From the NCBI GenBank assembly GCA_018350325.1, contig JAEVLN010000028.1:805753-869752 (forward strand): DNA of 64,000 bases, given 5' to 3'. The notes beneath the pieces are model-generated. The model searched no databases. It saw only the letters and a program-made list of their open reading frames with translations, and had not been told where the DNA came from. The DNA comes from Globodera rostochiensis (lineage: Eukaryota; Nematoda; Chromadorea; Rhabditida; Heteroderidae). Shown in pieces: positions 22,701 through 34,304 of the stretch (positions are counted from its first letter, which is position 1; every line of letters starts with the position of its first letter). Made by a program: the position numbers and the translations under genes.

Positions 22701-23678
22701 TAATACCTTTTTAATTTTTGAATGTCTTATAAATGTTGAAAATCTTGAATGACTTAAGACACAAAATCAGAACTTATTAATCATATTTAGGAAAGCCTTA
22801 AAAAGTGCGTACCGGATCCGTCTGAATGTGTAATTATTTTTATTATTTCATTTATTTGATTGAATTTAACTTTTTCATCATTTAGAAAAGCCCTCGGTCG
22901 TGTTGGATCAGGGGGGACTTTGAAGTCTGTGTAAGTGTTTTTAGTTTTTGTCATAAATATAATAAACTTTTTTTATGCAAAATTTAAAAAAATATTAAAA
23001 CAAATTTAGCCAAAGTTGCTCAAATGTGTCCAGCGAAAACATTCGAACTGGGTAAGAGTTTTTATTATTTAATGAAATTAAATTACAATTGCTTTTCTAA
23101 GCCTAAAGAAAAAAATGTGAGAAAAAAAATAAAAACAAAATTTAGGACGCACTGAAGAAATGCTTGCCAAGAAGCAATGAATGCGTAAGTTTTGCAATTT
23201 TTATTACATAAATAATTTTGCATGCTTTACCTTTGATGTTTTCCCGCATTCACGGCTAAAAGATGCAAATGACAAAAAACGGCTTCAACAAAATTAATTC
23301 GATAAAAATTGATTTAAAAAAGGAAATTAATGACAAATTTATTTAAGAATGATCCATTGCCTCCAATGGACAACACCACCGAGGCGGTGGTATATTTGAA
23401 ATTTTGCCAAAAAGCCAATGTTGTTTAAACACAAAATGATTTTAATTTGATTAAATTAAAAAAAGACTAACTTTGGACAATATTGTAAAAAAACATTATT
23501 TGCCAAATACGCTCAAAATTTTCGTTCTTTTTCCCCTATTCACCGCTAAAAGGACTACAGAATAATAAAAATGACTTCACCAAGTTTTTTCAATAAATAA
23601 AATTGGTTTTAAAAAAATTAACCAAATTTATTTAAGGATGCGCCGTTGCCTCCAACCGAGAGCGCCACCGAAGCGTAA
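19792..23678 (+). CDS. Secreted cysteine-rich protein with tandemly duplicated microexon block
   Basis: Exon 1 (19792-19881) encodes a signal peptide, MGVSTSGLVAFALLIALTLP. Block A exons: 19924-20058, 20153-20219, 20290-20331, 21200-21238, 21300-21347, 21434-21475, 21569-21616, 21682-21720. Block B exons: 21816-21953, 22048-22114, 22194-22235, 22791-22829, 22886-22930, 23010-23051, 23146-23184, 23348-23389. The terminal exon is 23637-23678, ending in TAA. The first exon of each block holds six cysteines (C-x6-C-x6-C-x10-CC-x7-C). Later exons of 39-48 nt mostly carry one cysteine each, often after K (SLFKC, KLKCLQRKH, ALWKC). Most exons are phase 0 and multiples of 3. One problem remains in both blocks: the 67- and 42-nt exons leave phase 1 while the next needs phase 0, so an exon is missing or skipped. 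I recognise no family. Confidence 0.62.
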
Positions 23679-23824
23679 AGAAAGGCAAAAACGAATGTTT
23701 ATTAATTAGCCCGACAGAAATAGCCATTTTGTACAAATCGTTCCCTTTTACATGTGAAACATTTTTTTTTGTCCTTGGAATTGCTTTTAAAAACTGCATT
23801 AAATAAAATAGAAATTTTTAAAAA

Positions 23825-26800
23825 GCACCGGAGCATTTCTGGACTGAATTGGAAAAACACAAATTTTCATTAGAATACTGGACTCCCTTTTTGAACCTTT
23901 TTGTCGTTGAAATTGATTTTAAAAACTGCATTAAATAAAATAGAAATTTTTAAAAAGCACCGGAGCATTTCTGGACTGAATTGGAAAAACACAAATTTTC
24001 ATTAGAATACTGGACTCCCTTTTTGAACCTTTTTGTCGTTGGAATTGCTTTTAAAAACTGCATTAAATAAAATAGAAATTTTTAAAAAGCACCGGAGCAT
24101 TTCTGGACTGAATTGGAAAAACACAAATTTTCATTAGAATACTGGACTCCCTTTTTGAACCTTTTTGTCGTTGAAATTGATTTTAAAAACTGCATTAAAT
24201 AAAATAGAAATTTCTAAAAAGCACCGGAGCATTTCTGGACTGAATTGGAAAACACAAATTTTCATTAGAATATTGGACTCCCTTTTTGAACCTTTTTGTC
24301 GTTGAAATTGATTTTAAAAACTGCATTAAATAAAATAGAAATTTTTAAAAAGCACCGGAGCATTTCTGGACTGAATTGGAAAAACACAAATTTTCATTAG
24401 AATATTGGACTCCCTTTTTGAACCTTTTTGTCGTTGGAATTGCTTTTAAAAACTGCATTAAATAAAATAGAAATTTCTAAAAAGCACCGGAGCATTTCTG
24501 GACTGAATTGGAAAAACACAAATTTTCATTAGAATACTGGACTCCCTTTTTGAACCTTTTTGTCGTTGAAATTGATTTTAAAAACTGCATTAAATAAAAT
24601 AGAAATTTCTAAAAAGCACCGGAGCATTTCTGGACTGAATTGGAAAACACAAATTTTCATTAGAATATTGGACTCCCTTTTTGAACCTTTTTGTCGTTGG
24701 AAATTGATTTTAAAAACTGCATTAAATAAAATAGAAATTTCTAAAAAGCACCGGAGCATTTCTGGACTGAATTGGAAAACACAAATTTTCATTAGAATAT
24801 TGGACTCCCTTTTTGAACCTTTTTGTCGTTGAAATTGATTTTAAAAACTGCATTAAATAAAATAGAAATTTTTAAAAAGCACCGGAGCATTTCTGGACTG
24901 AATTGGAAAAACACAAATTTTCATTAGAATATTGGACTCCCTTTTGAACCTTTTTGTCGTTGGAATTGCTTTTAAAAACTGCATTAAATAAAATAAAATT
25001 TTAAAAAGCACCGGAGCATTTCTGGACTGAATTGGAAAAACACAAATTTTCATTAGAATACTGGACTCCCTTTTGAACCTTTTTGTCGTTGGAATTGCTT
25101 TTAAAAACTGCATTAAATAAAATAGAAATTTTTAAAAAGCACCGGAGCATTTCTGGACTGAATTGGAAAAACACAAATTTTCATTAGAATACTGGACTCC
25201 CTTTTTGAACCTTTTTGTCGTTGGAATTGCTTTTAAAAACTGCATTAAATAAAATAGAAATTTTTAAAAAGCACCGGAGCATTTCTGGACTGAATTGGAA
25301 AAACACAAATTTTCATTAGAATACTGGACTCCCTTTTTGAACCTTTTTGTCGTTGGAATTGCTTTTAAAAACTGCATTAAATAAAATAGAAATTTTTAAA
25401 AAGCACCGGAGCATTTCTGGACTGAATTGGAAAACACAAATTTTCATTAGAATATTGGACTCCCTTTTTGAACCTTTTTGTCGTTGAAATTGATTTTAAA
25501 AACTGCATTAAATAAAATAGAAATTTTTAAAAAGCACCGGAGCATTTCTGGACTGAATTGGAAAAACACAAATTTTCATTAGAATATTGGACTCCCTTTT
25601 TGAACCTTTTTGTCGTTGGAATTGCTTTTAAAAACTGCATTAAATAAAATAAAAATTTTTAAAAAGCACCGGAGCATTTCTGGACTGAATTGGAAAAACA
25701 CAAATTTTCATTAGAATATTGGACTCCCTTTTTGAACCTTTTTGTCGTTGAAATTGATTTTAAAAACTGCATTAAATAAAATAGAAATTTCTAAAAAGCA
25801 CCGGAGCATTTCTGGACTGAATTGGAAAACACAAATTTTCATTAGAATATTGGACTCCCTTTTTGAACCTTTTTGTCGTTGAAATTGATTTTAAAAACTG
25901 CATTAAATAAAATAGAAATTTTTAAAAAGCACCGGAGCATTTCTGGACTGAATTGGAAAAACACAAATTTTCATTAGAATACTGGACTCCCTTTTTGAAC
26001 CTTTTTGTCGTTGAAATTGATTTTAAAAACAGGCATTAAATAAAATAGAAATTTCTAAAAAGCACCGGAGCATTTCTGGACTGAATTGGAAAACACAAAT
26101 TTTCATTAGAATATTGGACTCCCTTTTTGAACCTTTTTGTCGTTGGAATTGCTTTTAAAAACTGCATTAAATAAAATAAAAATTTTTAAAAAGCACCGGA
26201 GCATTTCTGGACTGAATTGGAAAAACACAAATTTTCATTAGAATATTGGACTCCCTTTTTGAACCTTTTTGTCGTTGAAATTGATTTTAAAAACTGCATT
26301 AAATAAAATAGAAATTTCTAAAAAGCACCGGAGCATTTCTGGACTGAATTGGAAAACACAAATTTTCATTAGAATATTGGACTCCCTTTTTGAACCTTTT
26401 TGTCGTTGAAATTGATTTTAAAAACTGCATTAAATAAAATAGAAATTTTTAAAAAGCACCGGAGCATTTCTGGACTGAATTGGAAAACACAAATTTTCAT
26501 TAGAATATTGGACTCCCTTTTTGAACCTTTTTGTCGTTGAAATTGATTTTAAAAACTGCATTAAATAAAATAGAAATTTCTAAAAAGCACCGGAGCATTT
26601 CTGGACTGAATTGGAAAAACACAAATTTTTATTAGAATACTGGACTCCCTTTTTGAACCTTTTTGTCGTTGAAATTGATTTTAAAAACTGCATTAAATAA
26701 AATAGAAATTTTTAAAAAGCACCGGAGCATTTCTGGACTGAATTGGAAAAACACAAATTTTCATTAGAATATTGGACTCCCTTTTTGAACCTTTTTGTCG

Positions 26801-28576
26801 TTGGAATTGCTTTTAAAAACTGCATTAAATAAAATAAAAATTTTTAAAAAGCACCGGAGCATTTCTGGACTGAATTGGAAAAACACAAATTTTCATTAGA
26901 ATATTGGACTCCCTTTTTGAACCTTTTTGTCGTTGAAATTGATTTTAAAAACTGCATTAAATAAAATAGAAATTTCTAAAAAGCACCGGAGCATTTCTGG
27001 ACTGAATTGGAAAAACACAAATTTTTATTAGAATACTGGACTCCCTTTTTGAACCTTTTTGTCGTTGAAATTGATTTTAAAAACTGCATTAAATAAAATA
27101 GAAATTTTTAAAAAGCACCGGAGCATTTCTGGACTGAATTGGAAAAACACAAATTTTCATTAGAATATTGGACTCCCTTTTTGAACCTTTTTGTCGTTGG
27201 AATTGCTTTTAAAAACTGCATTAAATAAAATAAAATTTTTAAAAAGCACCGGAGCATTTCTGGACTGAATTGGAAAAACACAAATTTTCATTAGAATATT
27301 GGACTCCCTTTTTGAACCTTTTTGTCGTTGAAATTGATTTTAAAAACTGCATTAAATAAAATAGAAATTTCTAAAAAGCACCGGAGCATTTCTGGACTGA
27401 ATTGGAAAACACAAATTTTCATTAGAATATTGGACTCCCTTTTTGAACCTTTTTGTCGTTGAAATTGATTTTAAAAACTGCATTAAATAAAATAGAAATT
27501 TTTAAAAAGCACCGGAGCATTTCTGGACTGAATTGGAAAAACACAAATTTTCATTAGAATACTGGACTCCCTTTTTGAACCTTTTTGTCGTTGAAATTGA
27601 TTTTAAAAACAGGCATTAAATAAAATAGAAATTTCTAAAAAGCACCGGAGCATTTCTGGACTGAATTGGAAAACACAAATTTTCATTAGAATATTGGACT
27701 CCCTTTTTGAACCTTTTTGTCGTTGGAATTGCTTTTAAAAACTGCATTAAATAAAATAAAAATTTTTAAAAAGCACCGGAGCATTTCTGGACTGAATTGG
27801 AAAAACACAAATTTTCATTAGAATATTGGACTCCCTTTTTGAACCTTTTTGTCGTTGAAATTGATTTTAAAAACTGCATTAAATAAAATAGAAATTTCTA
27901 AAAAGCACCGGAGCATTTCTGAACTGAATTGGAAAACACAAATTTTCATTAGAATATTGGACTCCCTTTTTGAACCTTTTTGTCGTTGAAATTGATTTTA
28001 AAAACTGCATTAAATAAAATAGAAATTTTTAAAAAGCACCGGAGCATTTCTGGACTGAATTGGAAAACACAAATTTTCATTAGAATATTGGACTCCCTTT
28101 TTGAACCTTTTTGTCGTTGAAATTGATTTTAAAAACTGCATTAAATAAAATAGAAATTTCTAAAAAGCACCGGAGCATTTCTGGACTGAATTGGAAAAAC
28201 ACAAATTTTCATTAGAATACTGGACTCCCTTTTTGAACCTTTTTGTCGTTGGAATTGCTTTTAAAAACTGCATTAAATAAAATAGAAATTTCTAAAAAGC
28301 ACCGGAGCATTTCTGGACTGAATTGGAAAAACACAAATTTTTATTAGAATACTGGACTCCCTTTTTGAACCTTTTTGTCGTTGAAATTGATTTTAAAAAC
28401 TGCATTAAATAAAATAAAAATTTTTAAAAAGCACCGGAGCATTTCTGGACTGAATTGGAAAAACACAAATTTTCATTAGAATACTGGACTCCCTTTTTGA
28501 ACCTTTTTGTCGTTGAAATTGATTTTAAAAACTGCATTAAATAAAATAGAAATTTCTAAAAAGCACCGGAGCATTT
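23825..28576. repeat. Satellite array, about 36 units of 131-133 bp
   Basis: The anchor GCACCGGAGCATTTCTGG recurs every 131-133 bp from 23825 to 28563. Two main unit types differ at GTTGGAATTGCTTTT versus GTTGAAATTGATTTT. The rare variant AACAGGCATTAAAT occurs at 26031 and 27611, 1580 bp (12 units) apart. A TTTTTATTAG variant recurs three units apart near 26630 and 27025. This shows higher-order duplication inside the array. It begins just 150 bp after the last exon of the cysteine microexon gene. Both-strand open frames inside it are by-products of the period being near a multiple of three. Confidence 0.95.
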
Positions 28577-28985
28577 CGCGGCCCTACTAATAAATCAGAA
28601 AAAAGTCGAATGTCTCGGAGGGAATTTGAACCTGGGTGCATGGGTTTTTGAATTTAGTGTTTTCGTGTCGAAACATATTGTCTAAATGGTTATAAAATGC
28701 AAAAATGACGCGCTGTGACAAAGTGTAAACCCACAAAAATCAGCATTTCAAAAAATGGACTTTCAAAAAACCACAGCTTTAATCTATAAACATCTTCGTC
28801 TGCACTTTGCACAATTGAGTTCAAGATGGTTTTAAAGCGCCATATTTTCTCATTGTTCAAAAATTGTAAATTAAAATAACGTAACTTTATTAGCGCATTT
28901 ATTCGACTTTTTCCCCACATCGCCTCAAATGCGCAGCATATCATTTGGTTACTAATGGCTTCATCCTTTACAATAATAAAAAATG
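28577..28985. repeat. Direct repeat, copy 1 (about 410 bp)
   Basis: Starts CGCGGCCCTACTAATAAATC directly where the satellite stops and is nearly identical to 29705-30118. Its minus strand contains CCAGGTTCAAATTCCCTCC, a B-box-like motif, so a tRNA-derived element is possible. Confidence 0.85.
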
Positions 28986-29346
28986 GCAGAAAATGAATAA
29001 ATTAGGCAGCGGATTGGTCGGCCATTGAACTGTGCAGCATGAGAATTTTTCATGAAATCAATCAATGAGCTTTTAAAACTTTTAACGGGGCCATTTTTTG
29101 TCAAGGTTGATTTGGCAAAATTTTGATTAAAATTCTTAATAAATCCGAAATTTCTATCTTGCCGGCGCCTATGGCACCACTCGCCGACCTCCACTCTAAT
29201 TTTTTTTTTGAGAAACCGCGCACATAAAAATCTTTAGGTTGCGCCGAATTAGTATTTTGAAGGGCGCCGGGTCGGGCGGGCATTCGGCTTGGCCGGCGCC
29301 CGCAATGATTCGAATAATTTTGAAGCGGCTTATTATAGTCATTTAG

Positions 29347-29418
29347 GCCAAAATCAATGTGCCAATGTGTGCCGACAGTTATACCTTTGTCCAAACAAAT
29401 CAAAATCAGATGATCAAG
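29347..29418 (+). CDS. Orphan 72-nt cysteine exon
   Basis: Bounded by a TCATTTAG acceptor and an AAG/GTACCT donor, phase 1 in and out. It encodes QNQCANVCRQLYLCPNKSKS followed by DDQ, with C-x3-C-x5-C spacing. It is symmetric and cysteine-bearing, like the exons of the microexon genes here, but no partner exon was found between the two direct repeats. It may belong to a broken gene. Confidence 0.35.
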
Positions 29419-29704
29419 GTACCTTCGAATGCTCAAATTTTTTAGAAATTTTCGCTAAGCAAAAGCTAAGCGATTCGGAACGTTAGAAAACCTAGAAAAA
29501 GTAATTATTAAAATTCCTTAAGGATCGGCTTTTTAAAAATTTTCAAAAATTTTTCTCTGAAAAGCCTTTAATTTGCATATAAAAATTTTTATTGCTTTTA
29601 TTACTATTAGGAAATCTTGCTCCATATTTGGTCCATATTTTGCTTGCAATTTTTCATCCATATTTTATGGCCATACTTTGTTTGAGCTTTTTTATCCATA
29701 TAAA

Positions 29705-30118
29705 TCGCGGCCCTACTAATAAATCAGAAAAAAGTCGAATGTCACGGAGGGAATTTGAACCTGGGTGCATGGGTTTTTGAATTTAGTGTTTTCGTGTCGA
29801 AACATATTGTCTAAATGGTTATAAAATGCAAAAATGACGCGCTGTGACAAAGTGTAAACCCACAAAAATCAGCATTTCAAAAAATGGACTTTCAAAAAAC
29901 CACAGCTTTAATCTATAAACATCTTCGTCTGCACTTTGCACAATTGAGTTCAAGATGGTTTTAAAGCGCAATATTTTCTCATTGTTCAAAAAATTTTAAA
30001 TAAAAATAACGTAACTTTATTAGCGCATTTATTCGACTTTTTCCGCACATCGCCTCAAATGCGCAGCATATCATTTGGTTACTAATGACTTCATCCTTTA
30101 CAATAATAAAAAATGGCA
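29705..30118. repeat. Direct repeat, copy 2 (about 410 bp)
   Basis: Near-identical to 28577-28985, with a few substitutions (for example GTCTCGG versus GTCACGG). The spacing of 1.13 kb suggests duplication or two insertions of one element. Confidence 0.85.
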
Positions 30119-30149
30119 AAAAATAAATAAATAAGGCAGCGGATGGTCG

Positions 30150-30850
30150 GCCATGGCATTTTGTCCAATTTGTCAAGGCACGTTTTGGGGTTTTTTCCAC
30201 GGTTTTGCCTCGAATGGACTTTCTCACAATTTATTGGATATATTTTAAAAATTTGTTAGCCAAATATGGATCAATTTTCTTAACAAATTACATCAAAAAA
30301 CTCAAAATTTTTCCCGGCGGCGCTTGTCGGCGCCCCACCCTTCCTATTCTTAAAAAAGTTCAAAAAAAATTGCTGCATTTTTAAAATTTTGGTTGCAAAT
30401 CTCTTAACAAATTAAGTAAAAAATTCAAAATTTTCTCGGCGGCGCCTATCGGCACCGCCGACCACCTACCCGCGCCCCCAGCACAAAAAAAAAGTTGCAT
30501 TTTTGAAAATTCCTTAACAAAAATGCGATATAAATGGTAAAACTCACCCCCCTAAAAATCAACTTTTTATGGGAACGTATCTTTTGAATGCCTTGTCCTA
30601 TCAAGTTCAACTCCGATTTAACTTGCCCCCAAACCCATAATTACTTCTTATCTCAGCCAAATTTGCTCAAGATGGTGAAAAGTGTTCATAAAATGCTAGT
30701 TAATAATTGTTCGAGCAATTTTATATTAAATTAAAGGCTTAAAAAAATTGCCACGTTTTTTCCACGGTTTTGAAAAAAAATGTCCACGTTTTTTCAACCT
30801 TTTTGAAATCGTTTTCCACGTTTTTGAGTTTTACCGATCGCACCCCTGGC
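30150..30850. mobile_element. Relic of the CACGTTTT-type MITE family
   Basis: Shares its interior (GCACGTTTTGGGGTTTTTTC, CTCAAAATTTTTCCCGGCGG, TTGTTCGAGCAATT) with the intact element at 12475-13141. Clean ends and a target duplication were not found. Confidence 0.6.
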
Positions 30851-32680
30851 CTACACCTCAAAATTTTAAAAAAGGTCAAGGGCATTGAATCATCATATAT
30901 GGGGTTTTAAAGGGTGCTGATCATGAAGCTGACAATATTTTTAAGATCCGACCACATCTAAGACTTTGAAAAGCTATGATTTTTGATTTTTTTTTTCACC
31001 ATTAATCACCCAAAACTGCTTTTATAGAGTTTGTTAGGCTTAGCCTAAGCCTAACGAACCCCAATTTAGAGGTGTAGGCCCAAAACCGAAAAGTACCAGC
31101 TATTCTACTAAGTATTAACGGTCGGGGCAAAATTCAATTCATTTTCTTCTTTAATTTATGCTCGCAACTATTGGGCGCCGATTGTGTTGTTGTATGTAAA
31201 TTTTATTTTTAGAATGTTTTTGCGGCTATTTGCAATAAAGGCCAATAAAAAAATTGAAAAACCAAATTCAAATATTATTCACATAAAAAGGGTAATTGGA
31301 TTTGTGAGAAAAAATTCCTCTTAACAATACACAATTTTAACAAGGACAACAAACAAATCAATCAAATGCGGGGCAAACAGAACGGCGGAATTTCTTCCAT
31401 TCACGATACACAAAAAAAGGCCAAAAAGGAAGAGCAAGATCTCGCCCAGATTGCATTTGCCTAAAAATGTGGCGTCGTGCACGTTTGCAATTTTGGCAGG
31501 GATCTCAAAACAACTGCGAAAATATGGCAACCGGATCCAAAAATATGGCTTTTTATGGCTGTTTTCTTAAAATTTTCAAAAAAACAATTGCTTTTTGAGC
31601 TTCTGCCACTTCTGGGGAGAGGGTCGGCGGTGAAAAATGCAATAAACATGGAAAAACACACCCCCAAGAATCGACTTTTCCCCCGACTGCCCCCCCCCCC
31701 CAAAAATTTCTGGATACGGGCCTGTCGTGGCCCATTTTATGCTGACCTACCTTCATAAAAGCCTGCAAGTTCCCCGCCCAGGCTTCCGACCTCAAAATTT
31801 TTAAAAGCAAATTCTGTAATGATTACAGTCCGTATTTAGGTGGGCAGGGAATTCCCCCCCCCCCCCCGCCCCCGAAAGAAATTTGAGAAAAAAACCATAG
31901 GGAGGACCAGTTTTGCAAATATGCAACTTTTTGACCAATTTTCTTAAAAATTTCCATTGTGGTCCGTCCCTACGTTTCGCCAACTTAGATTTTGCCAACC
32001 CAGCAAAAAAGTTGCGGCTTGCCACCCCATTAAAAAAAAGGTTTTATATTTTAGAGCCCGGATTTATATTCACTAAAAACGCGAAATATTGACCAAAGCC
32101 CCCAAATTTTGAAAATTTTATAAATATAAATAAAAAATTCAAGGAAAGTTTGATCTTTGGGGGGATTTTGGTCCAAAAAGTCATTTTTAGGGGTGCATTT
32201 TTAGTCTGGAAAAAATTGATTTTTAAGGGTACATTTTTCGTTTTTATTGGATTTTACTTAACCTAAAATATTGAATTTCTTTAAAAAATTTTGAAAAAGT
32301 GTCTAAAATATTGAATTTCTTCAAGAATGGAAAAATGTCTAAATATGGATTTATTATGGAAAAATGGTCGCTATTGGCGGGCCGCCAGTGGCCTTTCATT
32401 TTATTGGCTTTTGTTACTTAAATGTCGTTTTTCCTTAATTTTCAAATTTTAAACGGGTTCAAAACCTCTAAGTTTTACTTTTAGTGGGGTGAGGGAGGTG
32501 TTGACGGAAGACTGCCGCCGGGAAAAATTTTTGAAATTTTAATGGATCTTAAATTACATTGTAACTTTTTTGCTGTGTTGGCAAAATGTAACATTGGCAA
32601 AACGTTCGTTGGCAACTTTTTAATTTTTGAAAATTCCTAAAAAAAATGCTATGAAGAGGGACCCTGGCCTTTTTTTTCTA
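30851..32680. other. Repeat-rich stretch with one possible short terminal exon
   Basis: It contains a TTAGGC-like palindrome near 31034-31060, C-runs near 31690 and 31857, and AT-rich relics related to the ATGGATATAAAT element family. A plus-strand frame at 31366-31464 (MRGKQNGGISSIHDTQKKAK, then KEEQDLAQIAFA and a stop) has protein-like composition and stays open upstream. It could be a 3' exon, but no acceptor is convincing. Confidence 0.35.
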
Positions 32681-33394
32681 GGTGCGGCTTATTTCAATTT
32701 TTATGTACCTCATAGATGAGGTACGGCGCGCGAAGCCATGGGCTTCGCATGGGGAAGAGCAGCGGGATGATTGCCATGCACCCGACGACCTCAATCTAAA
32801 TTTGGTAGCGCATGTTTTTTTTTTCTTTTTCATTTCGCGGGGAAGGAGAATTCCCACCCCCCTTCCTGCGTACGGGCCTGCCTCCACGATTGCCTTTTTG
32901 TATATTTACCGGCTACCGGTCTGAATCCCCCTACGATGGCTGATTCAGTCCCGTACTAAAGCTAAGATTAAGCCTAACTTGGCCTAAGCCACCCTGGCTT
33001 GGGGTTTGTTAGGCTTAGGCCTAACCCTAAGCTAGCTTAATTAGCTTAGACCAAGCCTAGGTTTATTTGGATGTAGGGGGATTTGGGCGGGGGGAAGGGA
33101 TTCAAACCGGAAGCGCATTTACCGTGGCGTCGATGTAGTCGCCGCGGAAAAAAGAGTTGAGTGCTTTTTCTATCTCAAGCATTAGCACGCCCAAAGCAAG
33201 CACTATGTCCCATTTGAAAAAACCGCACATTATCTAAAAACTTAACTAGGTATTTAGATTTGAAATTTTTTTTGCAAATTGGCTATAATTTTAGCGAATA
33301 AACGGCAAGTGATCGAGCTGGCATTCAGATTCTTTTTTGTTTTTTGAATAATCAGAAAATTAGAGTGAACAAAAAAGTTGGTAATCCTGTGTTT
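32680..33394. other. Noncoding repeat stretch
   Basis: Contains a strong hairpin GCGAAGCCATGGGCTTCGC near 32732 and a TTAGGC/GCCTAA palindromic block at 32955-33062. No gene supported. Confidence 0.4.
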
Positions 33395-33489
33395 CATTGG
33401 TCCCTGTTATGGATGAGAAAAGAGAGAGAGCAAATGATTTTTCCCCTCTCCCTCTCTTCTCCCTTTTTCCTCTAACGGCCTATCTCCAA

Positions 33490-34304
33490 GGTGTCCGTAC
33501 GTTTTGCCACCTTACGTTTTGCCACCATTACATTTTGCCACCCCAGCACAAATGTTACATTTTGCCACCCCAGCACAAATGTTACATTTTGCCACTCCAG
33601 CAAAAATGTTACGTTTTGCCACGAAATTTGCCAACCGACATAAAAAACAAATGTTTTATTGCGACCGACAAATCTGTAAATTGTGACCAGTGTACTGATG
33701 TTGGAATAGTATTAGGGTTGCACGGGACCGGGATCAGCATGTTGAACCAGGATCGGGATTGACAATAGAGGACAATTTTTTTTTGTAGTTGTCAATGGAG
33801 GACTTATTATTCAAAAATATCTTCCTCATTGTCTCAACTTCAATTCCCTCATCCAACTCATTTTTTTTTGAAATTCTGCTTTACTTTAGGGGGGTGGGGG
33901 CAGGCGGTAGCTAATGCTCCATGTGTCGTTGTGCCTTTTTCGAACTGAACTTGTTCGGCAGCTTCTTCATCCTCATCCGGGTCCACATTTTCGCTGTTCT
34001 CTTCTTGCTCCAAGTCGTCAATAATCAGGCCGATATCAGCATCCATAGTGTAAAAAATTTTTACAAATGGCAACCCTGATGCAAAAGCAGTAGAAAAGTT
34101 ATGAATAAAATTGAAGAATTGAGCAATTAAATAAAGCATGACGTAACATTAACAAAACGTAACAAATTTTGTTGGGGTGGCAAAATCTAAGGTTGTAACG
34201 GTGGCAAAATGTAAGGTGGCAAAAAGTAACATTTTTGCTGGGGTGGCAAAACGTAACATTTGTGCTGGAGTGGCAAAATGTAATGGTGGCAAAACGTAGG
34301 GTTA
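33490..34304. mobile_element. Mutator-like element with 11-bp target duplication
   Basis: Inverted ends share TACGTTTTGCCACC, then ACCATTACATTTTGCCAC and CCAGCACAAATGTTAC. The same motifs are reiterated subterminally. The host sequence CCTATCTCCAA is repeated exactly at 33479-33489 and 34305-34315. An 11-bp duplication and long, internally repeated inverted ends suit the Mutator superfamily. No transposase is visible. Confidence 0.8.
33858..34046 (-). CDS. Acidic open frame inside the Mutator-like element
   Basis: From an ATG the frame encodes MDADIGLIIDDLEQEENSEN, followed by VDPDEDEEAAEQVQFEKG and a basic end. Codon composition differs from the AT-rich surroundings. It could be a captured host-gene exon carried by the element or an element-derived accessory frame. 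I recognise no domain. Confidence 0.35.
   Translation of the reverse strand: MDADIGLIIDDLEQEENSENVDPDEDEEAAEQVQFEKGTTTHGALATACPHPPKVKQNFKKK

Noticed and set aside
24529..25113. Open frames on both strands inside the 132-bp satellite
   Set aside because: The period is close to a multiple of three, so frames stay open in every unit; there is no start context, splice sites or composition typical of proteins.
23825..28576. CRISPR array
   Set aside because: Units are contiguous, 131-133 bp, with no unique spacers and no cas genes; the sequence is eukaryotic.
33397..33762. Frame with repeated KCYILPPQH
   Set aside because: It runs across the inverted end of the Mutator-like element, whose TTTTGCCACC repeats create it.
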